The position numbers were made by a program, and so were the translations under genes. A stretch of DNA of 64,000 nucleotides from Microbacterium marinilacus (GTDB lineage: Bacteria > Actinomycetota > Actinomycetes > Actinomycetales > Microbacteriaceae): positions 261,036 to 325,035 of the forward strand of contig NZ_JAIJZW010000002.1 in the NCBI RefSeq assembly GCF_019753765.1, read 5' to 3'. Positions 46,304-55,584 of this stretch are shown in pieces. The notes beneath the pieces are model-generated. The model did no database searches and was not told the origin of the DNA. It saw nothing but the letters and a program-made list of their open reading frames with translations. How positions within the stretch are numbered: the stretch's first letter is position 1; every line of letters starts with the position of its first letter.

Positions 46304-47077
46304 GTGAAGATCGCTCGCTTCAGCCACAACGACACCATCCGCTACGGCATACTCGACGGCACCGATCTGGTCGTGCTGGCGGGGGATCCGATGTTCGCGG
46401 GCTTCGACACCAGTGGTGAGCGCGTGCCGCTGTCGGATGCGGCCCTGCTGGCCCCGGTCATCCCGCGCTCCAAGGTCGTGTGCGTCGGGCGCAACTACCG
46501 GGACCACGCGGCGGAGCTCGGCAACGACGTGCCGAAGCAGCCGCTGCTGTTCTTCAAGCCGAACACGTCGGTGATCGGACCCGGCGACTCGATCGTGCGC
46601 CCGCCGCAGACGCAGGACACCCAGTGGGAGGGCGAGCTCGCCGTCGTGATCGGCCGCATCGCCAAGAACGTCAAGGCGGAGGACGCGCTCGACTACGTGT
46701 TCGGCTACACGATCGCCAACGACGTGACCGCGCGCGACCTGCAGAAGCCCGACGGGCAGTGGGCGCGGGCGAAGGGCTTCGACACGTTCTGCCCCCTCGG
46801 CCCCGCGATCGAGACGGACTTCGACTACACGAAGGGCGAGGTCATCACGCGGCTCAACGGCGAGGTGAAGCAGCAGGCGCCGTTCAGCGACATGATCTTC
46901 GACATCCCGTTCCTGCTGGAGTACGCCTCGGCGGCGTTCACCCTCCTCCCGGGGGACGTGCTGCTCACGGGCACTCCGGCCGGCGTCGGGCCGTTCCAGG
47001 CGGGCGACACGGTGGAGGTCGAGATCCCCGGCCTCGGCGTGCTGCGCAACACGGCGCGCGACGCGCTGACGGCGTGA
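46304..47077 (+). CDS. Fumarylacetoacetate hydrolase family protein
   Basis: 257 residues. The FAH fold is shown by VCVGRNYRDHAAELGNDVPK, metal-binding glutamates in TQWEGELAVVIGR, GYTIANDVTARDLQK, and the C-terminal LLTGTPAGVGPFQAGDTVEV. Such enzymes cleave or isomerise 2-hydroxy-muconate-type diacids or decarboxylate oxaloacetate; the substrate is not clear. GTG start. Overlaps the following MFS gene (GTGA). Confidence 0.9.
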   Translation: MKIARFSHNDTIRYGILDGTDLVVLAGDPMFAGFDTSGERVPLSDAALLAPVIPRSKVVCVGRNYRDHAAELGNDVPKQPLLFFKPNTSVIGPGDSIVRPPQTQDTQWEGELAVVIGRIAKNVKAEDALDYVFGYTIANDVTARDLQKPDGQWARAKGFDTFCPLGPAIETDFDYTKGEVITRLNGEVKQQAPFSDMIFDIPFLLEYASAAFTLLPGDVLLTGTPAGVGPFQAGDTVEVEIPGLGVLRNTARDALTA

Positions 47078-48342
47078 CCGCGGAACCCGCCGCCCCGGCG
47101 ATCGAGGAGGTCGCGCGGATCCAGTCGCGCACCGTCCGCGTGCTGGCGGCGGGCCAGGTGCTGGGCGGCGTGTCGTTCGGCGCGACGGTGTCTCTCGGAG
47201 CCCTGCTGGCCGCCGATCTCTCGGGGCAGGAGTCGCTGTCGGGCTTCGCCACCGCGTCGGTGACGCTCGGCGCGGCCCTGTGCGCGATCCCGCTCGCACG
47301 CCTTGCCGGTGCGCGGGGGCGCCGCTTCGCGCTCACGCTCGGCAACGTCTTCGCGCTGATCGGCATCGCCGTCGTGATCACCGCGGCGGCCGTGCGCTCG
47401 TTCCCGCTGCTGCTGGTCGGCGTCGTCCTGATCGGGGCGGGGAACGCGGGCAACCTGCAGTCGCGCTTCGCGGCGACCGACCTCGCCGCGCCGGCGCGTC
47501 GCGGGCGCGACCTCGGCACCGTGGTGTGGGCGACGACGGTCGGCGGGGTGCTCGGGCCGCTGATGATCACGCCGGGGGAGATCCTCGGCGGAGCCATCGG
47601 CATGCCGCCGCTCACCGGCGCCTACCTGTTCTCGATCGTGGCCCAGGCGGCCGCGCTCGCCCTGTATCTCGTCGCCCTGCGGCCGGATCCGCTCGTCCTC
47701 GCCCAGCGCATCGAGCGGGCGTCGACGAGGGTGAGGGCTGCCGGTGTCGACGCGGACCGCCCCGTCGCGGCGCGCTACGCGATGTTCGCGGTCGCGGCGT
47801 CGCACGTCGTGATGGCGTCGGTCATGGCGATGACGCCCGTGCACCTGTCGCATCTCGCCGTCGGCGGTCCGGCGGGGCACGGCGACCACGCCGACCCGAC
47901 GGCCGTGACGCTGCTGGTGGGCATGACCATCGCGCTGCACGTCTTCGGGATGTACGGCGCATCGCCGCTGTTCGGCTATCTCGCCGACCGGATCGGGCGC
48001 GTCCCCACCGTGCTCGTGGGCCAGGGGCTGCTGGCGGTCTCGCTCCTCGTCGCCGCCGCGTGGCCCGACGCCCAGGTGGCGGTCGTGGTCGCGCTGTTCC
48101 TGCTTGGGCTGGGCTGGAGCGCGGCGACCGTGGCGGGGTCCGCACTGCTGACCGAGAGCACGCCGCTCGCGCTGCGGCCGCGCCGCCAGGGCCTCAGCGA
48201 CACCGCCATGACCGCCTCGGCGGCCGTGGGCGCCGTGCTGGCCGGTCTGGTGCTCGGCGCGTTCGGGTACGGCGTGCTGGCGCTGTTCGCGCTGGTGCTG
48301 GTCGCGGCCACGACGCTGCTGTCGCCGCTCGGCCGGCGCTGA
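47074..48342 (+). CDS. MFS transporter
   Basis: 422 residues, 12 hydrophobic helices. Motif A-like loops PLARLAGARGRRFALTLGN and FGYLADRIGRVPTVLVG. A His/Gly/Asp-rich loop GGPAGHGDHADPT lies between helices 7 and 8. GTG start coupled to the FAH-family gene, so it may transport a related organic acid, but that is inference. Confidence 0.85.
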   Translation: MTAEPAAPAIEEVARIQSRTVRVLAAGQVLGGVSFGATVSLGALLAADLSGQESLSGFATASVTLGAALCAIPLARLAGARGRRFALTLGNVFALIGIAVVITAAAVRSFPLLLVGVVLIGAGNAGNLQSRFAATDLAAPARRGRDLGTVVWATTVGGVLGPLMITPGEILGGAIGMPPLTGAYLFSIVAQAAALALYLVALRPDPLVLAQRIERASTRVRAAGVDADRPVAARYAMFAVAASHVVMASVMAMTPVHLSHLAVGGPAGHGDHADPTAVTLLVGMTIALHVFGMYGASPLFGYLADRIGRVPTVLVGQGLLAVSLLVAAAWPDAQVAVVVALFLLGLGWSAATVAGSALLTESTPLALRPRRQGLSDTAMTASAAVGAVLAGLVLGAFGYGVLALFALVLVAATTLLSPLGRR

Positions 48343-48387
48343 CCCCGGCGCCGGTGGCGCGCGGCGCCGGCAACTAAGCTGGTGTGG

Positions 48388-49902
48388 ATGTCTTCTGCAC
48401 CTGATCCCCGCACCACGACCGCGACCGGCGCCGACGTGCGCGTGCGGTTCTGCCCCTCGCCGACCGGCCTGCCGCACGTCGGCCTGATCCGAACCGCGCT
48501 GTTCAACTGGGGCTATGCGCGCCACCACGGCGGCAAGCTCGTGTTCCGGATCGAGGACACGGACGCCGCGCGCGACAGCGAGGAGAGCTATCAGCAGCTG
48601 CTCGATGCGCTGCGCTGGCTGCACATCGACTGGGACGAGGGCGTCGAGGTGGGCGGCCCGCACGCGCCGTACCGGCAGTCCCAGCGCACCGAGCTGTACC
48701 TCGAGGTGCTCGAGAAGCTGAAGGCATCGGGAGCCGTGTACGAGAGCTTCTCGACGGGCGAGGAGATCGACGCCCGCAACGAGGCGAGCGGCCGCGCCAA
48801 GCAGCTCGGTTACGACAACTTCGACCGCGACCTCACGGACGAGCAGAAAGCCGCCTTCCGCGCCGAGGGGCGCCAGCCGGCGCTGCGCCTCCGGGTGCCC
48901 GACGAGGACATCACCTACGTCGACCTGATCCGTGGCGAGGTCACGTTCCCCGCCGGGTCGTTCCCCGACTTCGTGATCGTGCGCCCGAACGGCGCGCCGC
49001 TGTACACGTTCGTGAACCCGGTCGACGACGCGCTCATGGGCATCACGCACGTGCTGCGCGGGGAGGACCTGATGCCGTCGACCGCGCGCCAGCTCGTGCT
49101 GTACGCGGCACTGGTCGACGCGGGCATCGCCTCGTTCGTGCCCCGGTTCGGCCACATGCCGCTGGTGCTCGGCGACGGCACCAAGAAGCTGTCGAAGCGC
49201 GACCCGCGCGCCGACCTCTTCCTGCACCGCGACCGCGGCTTCATCCCTGAGGGGCTGCTCAACTACCTCGCGCTGCTGGGATGGTCGATCGGCCCCGACC
49301 GCGACATCTTCTCGCTCGACGAGTTCGTCGCGGCCTTCGACATCGCCGACGTGAACCCGAACCCCGCCCGCTTCGACCAGAAGAAGGCCGAGTCGATCAA
49401 CGGCGACCACATCCGCATGCTCGCCCCGGACGACTTCGCCGCGCGCATCGTCCCGTACCTCGCGAAGGCCGGCGTCGTGGGGGAGGAGCCCACCGACGCG
49501 CAACGCACCCTGATCGCGGCGGCGGCGCCGCTCATCCAGGAGCGCCTCCCGCTGCTCGGGGATGCCCCCGGCCTGCTCGGCTTCCTGTTCGCCGACGACG
49601 TGTCGTACGACGACGACGCGGTCGGGGCTCTGCCGGACAACGCGGCCGAGGTGCTGAACGCATGCGTCGCGGCGCTGCAGCTCGTGCCCGCCGACGAGTT
49701 CCGCGCCGAGGGCGTCCAGGCGGCGCTCTCGACCGCGCTGATCGACGGCCTCGGCCTCAAGCCGCGGGTCGCCTACGGCCCGCCGCGCGTCGCCGTCTCC
49801 GGCAGGCGCGTGTCGCCGCCCCTGTTCGAGTCGATGGAGCTGCTCGGCAAGGACGCGACCCTGCGCCGCCTGGCCGCGCTCGTCGAGCGGCTGACCGCAT
49901 AG
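48388..49902 (+). CDS. gltX: Glutamyl-tRNA synthetase
   Basis: Class I synthetase, 504 residues. HIGH-type motif in [38 protein letters not shown], and the KMSKS-type motif [11 protein letters not shown]. Complete, with the C-terminal anticodon-binding domain. ATG at 48388 ([10 protein letters not shown]) preferred to a GTG two codons upstream. Most actinobacteria lack GlnRS and use this enzyme to charge tRNA-Gln with Glu before amidation; a tRNA-Gln gene lies 89 bp downstream. Confidence 0.97.
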   Translation: MSSAPDPRTTTATGADVRVRFCPSPTGLPHVGLIRTALFNWGYARHHGGKLVFRIEDTDAARDSEESYQQLLDALRWLHIDWDEGVEVGGPHAPYRQSQRTELYLEVLEKLKASGAVYESFSTGEEIDARNEASGRAKQLGYDNFDRDLTDEQKAAFRAEGRQPALRLRVPDEDITYVDLIRGEVTFPAGSFPDFVIVRPNGAPLYTFVNPVDDALMGITHVLRGEDLMPSTARQLVLYAALVDAGIASFVPRFGHMPLVLGDGTKKLSKRDPRADLFLHRDRGFIPEGLLNYLALLGWSIGPDRDIFSLDEFVAAFDIADVNPNPARFDQKKAESINGDHIRMLAPDDFAARIVPYLAKAGVVGEEPTDAQRTLIAAAAPLIQERLPLLGDAPGLLGFLFADDVSYDDDAVGALPDNAAEVLNACVAALQLVPADEFRAEGVQAALSTALIDGLGLKPRVAYGPPRVAVSGRRVSPPLFESMELLGKDATLRRLAALVERLTA

Positions 49903-49991
49903 GGCGACACGCCATGGTGCGGGGCCCGGTTTGGACCGTCCCGAGGAGTCGGGTAAGCTAGACCCTCGGTACGGCTTCGGCCGGTAGCCAT

Positions 49992-50063
49992 TGGGGTATG
50001 GTGTAATTGGCAACACGGCTGATTCTGGTTCAGTTGTTCTTGGTTCGAGTCCAGGTACCCCAG
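49992..50063 (+). tRNA. tRNA-Gln (anticodon CUG)
   Basis: 72 nt. Acceptor stem TGGGGTA with TACCCCA, discriminator G. D-arm contains AATTGG; anticodon stem GCTGA/TCAGT encloses loop TTCTGGT (anticodon CTG); T-arm CTTGGTTCGAGTCCAGG. CCA not encoded. Followed at once by a strong terminator. Confidence 0.96.
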
Positions 50064-50070
50064 CTTCAAG

Positions 50071-50099
50071 AAAACCCCCGGTCGATCCGGGGGTTTTCT
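50071..50099 (+). terminator. Rho-independent terminator of tRNA-Gln
   Basis: Perfect 11-bp stem AAAACCCCCGG/CCGGGGGTTTT with a 5-nt loop (TCGAT), ending in TTTTCT. A classical intrinsic terminator 7 bp after the tRNA; one of the few in the window with a T tract. Confidence 0.93.
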
Positions 50100-50149
50100 G
50101 TTTCCGACGGCGCGGCGGCTCGTGCCCTCTTCGCCGGTCGCGGGCCTGC

Positions 50150-50569
50150 TCAGTCGAACCCGGCGGCCCCGATGCGCCAGAACCCGTCGGGCGATCCGGT
50201 CGGGATCAGCGGCTCGATCCACGCGGTGACGGCCTCGACCACGGCGTCCTCCAGGTCCTCGTGCGACCACCCGTGCGGTCGAGACGGCACGTCGGGCTCC
50301 CAGCCGGTCTCCGTCCAGACCACCTCGAAGAGGTGGCGGTCGTCGTCGAAGCGACGGTCGAGGGCGAAGGCCTCGCGGCCCTCGAAGCGCGCCCAGACGT
50401 CGAACGGGCCCTCGCCGTCCTGATCGAGGAACACGTCGACGACGATGCCGTCCACACCCTCGCCTGCGCCGCGCGCCGTTTCGTCGAAGCGTGCGAGTCG
50501 TTCGGCGGTCTTCTCCGAGCCGGCGGCGAGGATCCGGCGCACGGCGGCACCGTAGTCGTGCGTGTCCAT
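50150..50569 (-). CDS. Conserved hypothetical protein, 139 aa
   Basis: Acidic soluble protein (DTHDYGAAVRRILAAGSEKT...) with alternating strand-like stretches IVVDVFLDQDGEGPFDVWAR and HLFEVVWTETGWEP and a final helix EDLEDAVVEAVTAWIEPLIP. Looks like a small alpha/beta domain; it may belong to the DUF6389 group but I cannot confirm this. No catalytic motif seen. Separated from the siderophore operon by 18 bp on the same strand, so it may be its last gene. Confidence 0.65.
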   Translation of the reverse strand: MDTHDYGAAVRRILAAGSEKTAERLARFDETARGAGEGVDGIVVDVFLDQDGEGPFDVWARFEGREAFALDRRFDDDRHLFEVVWTETGWEPDVPSRPHGWSHEDLEDAVVEAVTAWIEPLIPTGSPDGFWRIGAAGFD

Positions 50570-50587
50570 GGCCTCACCGTATCGGCG

Positions 50588-51442
50588 TCAACCGGCCGCC
50601 GGTCCCGATCGCAGCACGCGGCGGGGGATGACGAGCGGGGTGCCGGTCTCGGGGTCGGGCTGGATCACGCACGGCAGGTCGTAGACCCGCTCCACGAGCT
50701 CGGCCGTCAGGACCTCGGACGGGTCGCCCGAGGCCACCACCTCGCCGTCCTTCATCACGATCAGGTGATCCGCGTACCGGGCGGCCTGGTTCAGGTCGTG
50801 CAGCACGACGACGATGGTGCGCTGCAACTGCGAGCGCAGCGTCTCGAACAGCTCGAGCAGCCCGTACTGATGGGAGATGTCGAGGAACGTGGTGGGCTCG
50901 TCGAGCAGCAGCACCGGCGTCTGCTGGGCGAGCGCCATGGCGACCCAGACGCGCTGGCGCTGCCCACCGGAGAGCTCCTCCACGAGGCGGCCCGACAGGT
51001 CCGACGTGCCGGTCGCCTCGAGCGCCGCCGTCACGGCCGCCTCGTCCTCCGTCGACCAGCGGTCGAACATGCCCTGATGGGGGTGGCGGCCGCGGGCGAC
51101 GAGGTCGGCGACACGGATGCCGTCCGGCGCGAGCGACGACTGCGGCAGCAGCCCGAGCCGCGTGGCGAGCCGCTTGGTGGGCATCGCGTGGATGTCGGTC
51201 CCGTCGAGCAGGATCGCGCCGTCCGCGACCGGCAGAACCCGCGCGACGGCACGGAGCAGGGTCGACTTGCCGCACGCGTTCGGCCCGATGATCGCGGTGT
51301 ACGACCCCCGCGCGACGGCGATGTCGACGCCGTCGACGATGATGCGCTTGTCGTAGCCGGCGCGGACGTCGATCGTGCGGAGGGCCGCGGTGTCGTCCTC
51401 GGGGACGGCGTGCGGGTCGGTGGCGGGCGTCATCGTGGTCAT
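50588..51442 (-). CDS. Iron-siderophore ABC importer ATPase, FecE/FepC-like
   Basis: 284 residues. All ABC motifs present: Walker A GPNACGKSTLLRAV, Q-loop LGLLPQSSLAPDG, signature [18 protein letters not shown], Walker B PVLLLDEPTTFLD, switch histidine VVLHDLNQAARYADHL. FecE-type sequence (RGRHPHQGMF). Start ATG overlaps the preceding permease stop (ATGA). Drives ferric-siderophore uptake with the two FecCD permeases. Confidence 0.93.
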   Translation of the reverse strand: MTTMTPATDPHAVPEDDTAALRTIDVRAGYDKRIIVDGVDIAVARGSYTAIIGPNACGKSTLLRAVARVLPVADGAILLDGTDIHAMPTKRLATRLGLLPQSSLAPDGIRVADLVARGRHPHQGMFDRWSTEDEAAVTAALEATGTSDLSGRLVEELSGGQRQRVWVAMALAQQTPVLLLDEPTTFLDISHQYGLLELFETLRSQLQRTIVVVLHDLNQAARYADHLIVMKDGEVVASGDPSEVLTAELVERVYDLPCVIQPDPETGTPLVIPRRVLRSGPAAG

Positions 51443-52521
51443 GTCCTTCTCCGGAACTCCGAGATCAGCAGCCAGGCGAGATAGGCGCCGCCCAGCGAGA
51501 CGGTGACGACGCCGACGGGCATCCCGACGCGCTGCGCGAGCACGTCGGACGCGAGCAGCGTGAACGCTCCCACCACCGCCGAGGGCACCAGCAGCAGGCC
51601 CGAACCGCGCACCAGGCGCCGCGCGATCTGCGGAGCCGCGAGCGCGACGAACGAGATGGGGCCGGCGGCCGCCGTCACCAGAGCGGTCAGCGCGACGCCG
51701 AGCACGACCGCGGCGGCGCGCACACGGTTCGCGGGCAGGCCGAGCGACCGGGCCGCGTCGTCGCCGAGCTCCAGCTGCCGCAGGCCCGGCGCGAGCGCCG
51801 CCAGCGCGGCCAGCATCACGGCCAGCAGCGCGACCATGGGCCAGAGCTGCTCGTGGCCGAGAGCGTTGAACGACCCCGCCGCCCAGACCGCGGCGAGCAT
51901 CGCGGTGTCCACGCTCACCGACAGCATGAGCGCCGAGTTCAGCGACGACAGCAGCGCCGCGACGCCGATGCCCATGATGATCAGCCGGAACGACTGCACC
52001 GATCCGTTGCGCGTCGCCAGCAGGTACACGACGGCGGCGGTCACCACGCCGCCGACGATCGCTCCGGCGGCGATGTCGAGGTAGCGCGTCGAGCCGAGCA
52101 GCAGCATCACCGCGATGGCGCCCGTGTACGACCCGGACGAGAACCCGATGATGTCGGGCGAGCCGAGCGGGTTGCGGGTGAGGGACTGGAAGATCGCTCC
52201 CGAGACGGCGAGAGCCACGCCGCACGCGATCGCGAACAGCGCACGGGGCAGCCGCCAGCCGACCACCAGCATGCGCGCCTGGTCGTCGGCGGTGCCGAGC
52301 AGAGCGCCGATCACCTCGTCGAGCGGCACGGGATAGGTGCCGAGGCCGAGCGAGACGACGCCCAGCACGACGGTGGCGATCACCAGCGACGCGCAGATCG
52401 CGAGGGAGCGCGCGCTCAGCAGGGCGGACACCCGCGGCAGCCGCAGCGCGACGGCGCGGTAGCCGTGATCCAGGCCGTTGCCCGCCACGCGCGTGCCGCG
52501 GTCGTGCACCGGGGCGGTCAC
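51439..52521 (-). CDS. Iron-siderophore ABC permease, FecCD family (second)
   Basis: 360 residues, about ten membrane helices. Family signatures WRLPRALFAIACGVALAVSG, QSLTRNPLGSPDIIGFSSG, and AAGPISFVALAAPQIARRLV. GTG start (VTAPVHDRG), GTGA overlap with the first permease; the longer open frame to 52689 is not supported. Forms a heterodimeric channel with the neighbouring permease. Confidence 0.92.
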   Translation of the reverse strand: MTAPVHDRGTRVAGNGLDHGYRAVALRLPRVSALLSARSLAICASLVIATVVLGVVSLGLGTYPVPLDEVIGALLGTADDQARMLVVGWRLPRALFAIACGVALAVSGAIFQSLTRNPLGSPDIIGFSSGSYTGAIAVMLLLGSTRYLDIAAGAIVGGVVTAAVVYLLATRNGSVQSFRLIIMGIGVAALLSSLNSALMLSVSVDTAMLAAVWAAGSFNALGHEQLWPMVALLAVMLAALAALAPGLRQLELGDDAARSLGLPANRVRAAAVVLGVALTALVTAAAGPISFVALAAPQIARRLVRGSGLLLVPSAVVGAFTLLASDVLAQRVGMPVGVVTVSLGGAYLAWLLISEFRRRT

Positions 52522-53591
52522 AGGCCGCTCACCGTCCTCCGCCGCGCGAGCAGGATCAGCACCGGCGCCCCGACGATGGCGGTGACCAGGCCGACCCGCA
52601 GCTCGCCGCTCGGCAGGATGATCCTGCCGACGACGTCGGACAGGAGCAGCAGCACGGGGGACACCACGATCGTGTAGGCGAGGATCCAACGCTGGTCGGG
52701 GCCGACGAACCAGCGCACCACGTGCGGGACCATGAGGCCGACGAAGCCGATCGGCCCGGCGAGGGCGGTGGCCGTGCCGGCCAGCAGCGTCACGGCGAGG
52801 ATCACGACCACGCGGATGCGGCCGGTGCGCACGCCCAGCGCCGCGGCGAGCTCGTCGCCGAGGGCGAGCGCGTTGAGCGACCGCGACACGGCGAGCCCGA
52901 GCACCAGCCCCACGAGGATCAGCGGCGCGAAGGACAGCACGATGTCGAGCTGCCGCCCCCCGATCGCCCCGACTCCCCAGAAGCGCATGTCGTCGAAGGC
53001 GTCACGGTCGCCCAGCACGATCGCGGTCGTCAGCCCGCCGAGCACGGCGCTGATCGCGACACCGGCGAGCGTGAGCTTCGCGGGCGTCGCACGTCCGCCG
53101 CCGACCGCGCCGAGCGCGTACACCATGACCGTCACCGCACCGGCGCCGAGCAGCGCGAACCAGACGTAGCCGAGCGGTGCGGCAAGCCCCAGGAAGCCGA
53201 CGGCCAGCGTCACGGCGAACGTCGCACCCGCGTTGACGCCCAGGATCCCCGGATCGGCGAGGGGGTTGCGCGTGTACGCCTGGATGAGCGCCCCGCACAT
53301 GCCGAGCGCCGGTCCGACGACGAGGCCCACGACGGTGCGCGGCACCCTCAGCTCGAGGATCATCACGTGCTCGTCGACGTCGGCGTCGTACGACCACAGC
53401 GCGTCCCAGATCGTCGGCAGCGAGATCGCCCTGGCCCCCACGCCGATGCTCAGCAGGACCACCACCGCCAGCACCGCGATCGCGAGCACCAGGCCGGCGA
53501 ACCGCAGCGAGCCGCTGCGAGCGACCCCGGCGTGCTCGCCGTGCTCCTCCTGCGCGCGGGACGTCACGGCTCCCGCCGGGGTGCCGCTCAC
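52518..53591 (-). CDS. Iron-siderophore ABC permease, FecCD family (first)
   Basis: 357 residues with the FecCD motifs LRVPRTVVGLVVGPALGMCG, IQAYTRNPLADPGILGVNAG, and LAGPIGFVGLMVPHVVRWFV. GTG start (VSGTPAGAV) overlapping the siderophore-interacting gene stop; a later GTG (VTSRAQEE) is possible. Partner of the second permease. Confidence 0.92.
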   Translation of the reverse strand: MSGTPAGAVTSRAQEEHGEHAGVARSGSLRFAGLVLAIAVLAVVVLLSIGVGARAISLPTIWDALWSYDADVDEHVMILELRVPRTVVGLVVGPALGMCGALIQAYTRNPLADPGILGVNAGATFAVTLAVGFLGLAAPLGYVWFALLGAGAVTVMVYALGAVGGGRATPAKLTLAGVAISAVLGGLTTAIVLGDRDAFDDMRFWGVGAIGGRQLDIVLSFAPLILVGLVLGLAVSRSLNALALGDELAAALGVRTGRIRVVVILAVTLLAGTATALAGPIGFVGLMVPHVVRWFVGPDQRWILAYTIVVSPVLLLLSDVVGRIILPSGELRVGLVTAIVGAPVLILLARRRTVSGL

Positions 53592-54505
53592 AGTCCGGCG
53601 GCCTCGTAGAGTCGCTGGACCTCGTCGACGATCTCCTCGGTCTCGCGATCGCTGTCGTACAGCTCCCGCACGCGGTTGTGGAACTCCTCGCCGAGCGCGT
53701 CGTACCGCTCCCGCCACTCCTCGGCCCGGTCCGTCCAGTAGCCGACGATCTTGTACGCGTCGGCGGGCAGCGAGCGCTCACGGCGCAGGTGGGTGCGGAT
53801 CTCGCGGGTCACGCGGGTCTCGGAGGCCACCCAGACGTACGCGTCGTCGGCGACGTCGGCGCGGCGCACGGCCGCGGCGAGCTCGCTCGGCGCGTGTCCG
53901 TTGCCGGTGCCGCGCAGCCACACGATCTCCGCGGCGTCCCCGGGCGCGTCGGGGAGCAGCTGGTGCTCGGTGCCGCGCACCTCGAGCACGAGCGTCGTCG
54001 GCACGTCGGCGGCGGTGAGCTCGGCGATCCGCAGAGCCGCGGGCAGAGCGGGCTCGTCGGCGACGAGGATCTGCCGACGAGCCCAGACGGGACGGTCGTA
54101 GAGCGCCTTCGGCGGGTTCACGCCGACCTGCTGGCCCGGTCGTGCCTGCGCCGCCCACGCGGCGGCGATGCCCCCGTCGTGCTCGACGAAGTCGATGTCG
54201 ACCTCTCCGGGGCGGTGGGCACGGATCGTGTACGTCCGCATCTCCGAGGGGGCGACGCCGTCGGCGAAGTCCCAGCCGCGCTCCGTCGCGAACGGCAGGC
54301 GCACGTCGTCCTCCGGCCGGTCGGGGAAGAACAGGCGCACGTACTCGTCGCCCACGCTCGTCGTCGGATAGTCGTGCATGTCGTGCCCGCCGAGCGTGAT
54401 CCGCAGCATCCCGGCGCCCACGCGACGCGTCGCGGTGACGATGCCGAGGTGGATGCGCGGCGCGTAGTCCTCCGGCAGGCCGGGGTAGTAGGTCGAGGCG
54501 CTCAC
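53588..54505 (-). CDS. Siderophore-interacting protein (ferric-siderophore reductase)
   Basis: 305 residues of the ViuB/SIP flavoprotein family. N-terminal FAD-binding barrel with RTYTIRAHRPGEVDIDFVEH, then VGVNPPKALYDRP and an NAD(P)H-binding-like part with ILVADEPALPAALRIAELTA and DDAYVWVASETRVTREIRTH. Releases iron from imported siderophore by reduction in the cytoplasm. GTG start VSASTYYPG; GTGA overlap with the receptor gene. Confidence 0.93.
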   Translation of the reverse strand: MSASTYYPGLPEDYAPRIHLGIVTATRRVGAGMLRITLGGHDMHDYPTTSVGDEYVRLFFPDRPEDDVRLPFATERGWDFADGVAPSEMRTYTIRAHRPGEVDIDFVEHDGGIAAAWAAQARPGQQVGVNPPKALYDRPVWARRQILVADEPALPAALRIAELTAADVPTTLVLEVRGTEHQLLPDAPGDAAEIVWLRGTGNGHAPSELAAAVRRADVADDAYVWVASETRVTREIRTHLRRERSLPADAYKIVGYWTDRAEEWRERYDALGEEFHNRVRELYDSDRETEEIVDEVQRLYEAAGL

Positions 54506-55584
54506 CCGGCGCTCCGCACGACGGCGCCGCCGTCGACGGCTGCCGACAGATCGTCGAGGTATCCCTGCTCGATCATCCAGGGAATGGTGATCGGCGTGGG
54601 GCCGTTCGATGCGCTCACGATCTTCGTGTTCTCCAGGATGAGATAGTTTCCGTTCGCCATGGGCTCCCACCGGGAGACCAGTGCGTTCTCGAGAGTTGTG
54701 GCGGTGTTCTCCGGGGAGCTCGACCAGTACAGGACGACGTCCGTGTCGATCGTGTCGAGCTCCTCCAGGCTCACGCCCCCGTACCAGATGCCCTCCTCAT
54801 GGTCGGCCGTGGCGGACTCGAGGCTCGGGCTGTCCAACAGGCCGAGCGAGCGGTGGAAGACGACCCGCGGATCGTCGGAGATGTACAGGGCGAGCTCGGT
54901 CCCGCCGTCCTGCCCGAGGGTCAGGCTGTACACGAATGAGGTCCCGTCCAGCTCCGGGTGCTCGGTCAGGGCGTCCGCGAGGACGGCCTCGGTCTCGTCG
55001 ATCACGTCCTCGGCCTTCTCGCCCTCGCCCAGAGCCGTCCCGACGAGCCGGGCGAGGTCCTGCCATGTGCCGTAGATGTAGGGCTGGTCGGCGTGCGCGA
55101 CGGTTGGCGCGATCTCGGTCAGCCGCTCGTACTGAACCTCTGTGAGGCCGGAGGTGGGGGCAAGGATCAGGTCGGGCTGCAGAGCGAGGATCTGCTCGTA
55201 GTCGGGGCCGTCCTCGGTCGCGGTGATGAGCGCCGGCAACTCCTCCTGCATCTCCTGCTCGATGTAGGCGCGGGTCCACACGTTGTAGCCGTCGGCGTCA
55301 CCGCTCCAGGTGTTCTCCGGGATGCCCACCGGGACGATCCCGAGCGATGCGATGACGTCGGCGGTGGAGCCGCCGAGCGTGACGATCCGCTCGGGCTCGG
55401 CCGAGATCTCCGTCTCTCCGTAGACGTGCTCGATCGTGACAGGGAAGCTCGCGTCCGCGGCGACGGTCTGGTCGCCGGAGGTCCCGGACGCGTCCTGTCC
55501 GGCGTCCGCCGTGCAGCCCGCCGCGGCGACGGCCACGCTCGCGAGCACGGCGAGCGCCGTGGCGCGGGTGCGTCGGGGCGCCAT
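54502..55584 (-). CDS. Siderophore-binding lipoprotein (second receptor)
   Basis: 360 residues. Signal peptide with lipobox (LASVAVAAAGC), then the periplasmic-binding fold of the FepB/FhuD type: ERIVTLGGSTADVIASLGIV, GPDYEQILALQPDLILAPTS, LTEIAPTVAHADQPYIYGTW. Clearly paralogous to the gene just upstream. Start ATG overlaps that gene's stop (TGATG). Confidence 0.93.
   Translation of the reverse strand: MAPRRTRATALAVLASVAVAAAGCTADAGQDASGTSGDQTVAADASFPVTIEHVYGETEISAEPERIVTLGGSTADVIASLGIVPVGIPENTWSGDADGYNVWTRAYIEQEMQEELPALITATEDGPDYEQILALQPDLILAPTSGLTEVQYERLTEIAPTVAHADQPYIYGTWQDLARLVGTALGEGEKAEDVIDETEAVLADALTEHPELDGTSFVYSLTLGQDGGTELALYISDDPRVVFHRSLGLLDSPSLESATADHEEGIWYGGVSLEELDTIDTDVVLYWSSSPENTATTLENALVSRWEPMANGNYLILENTKIVSASNGPTPITIPWMIEQGYLDDLSAAVDGGAVVRSAG

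Noticed and set aside
46825..50016. A 1063-codon open frame on the minus strand opposite the FAH, MFS and gltX genes
   Set aside because: It is antisense to three genes with clear family motifs and its translation is Arg/Gly/His-rich low complexity, as expected for a shadow frame in GC-rich DNA.
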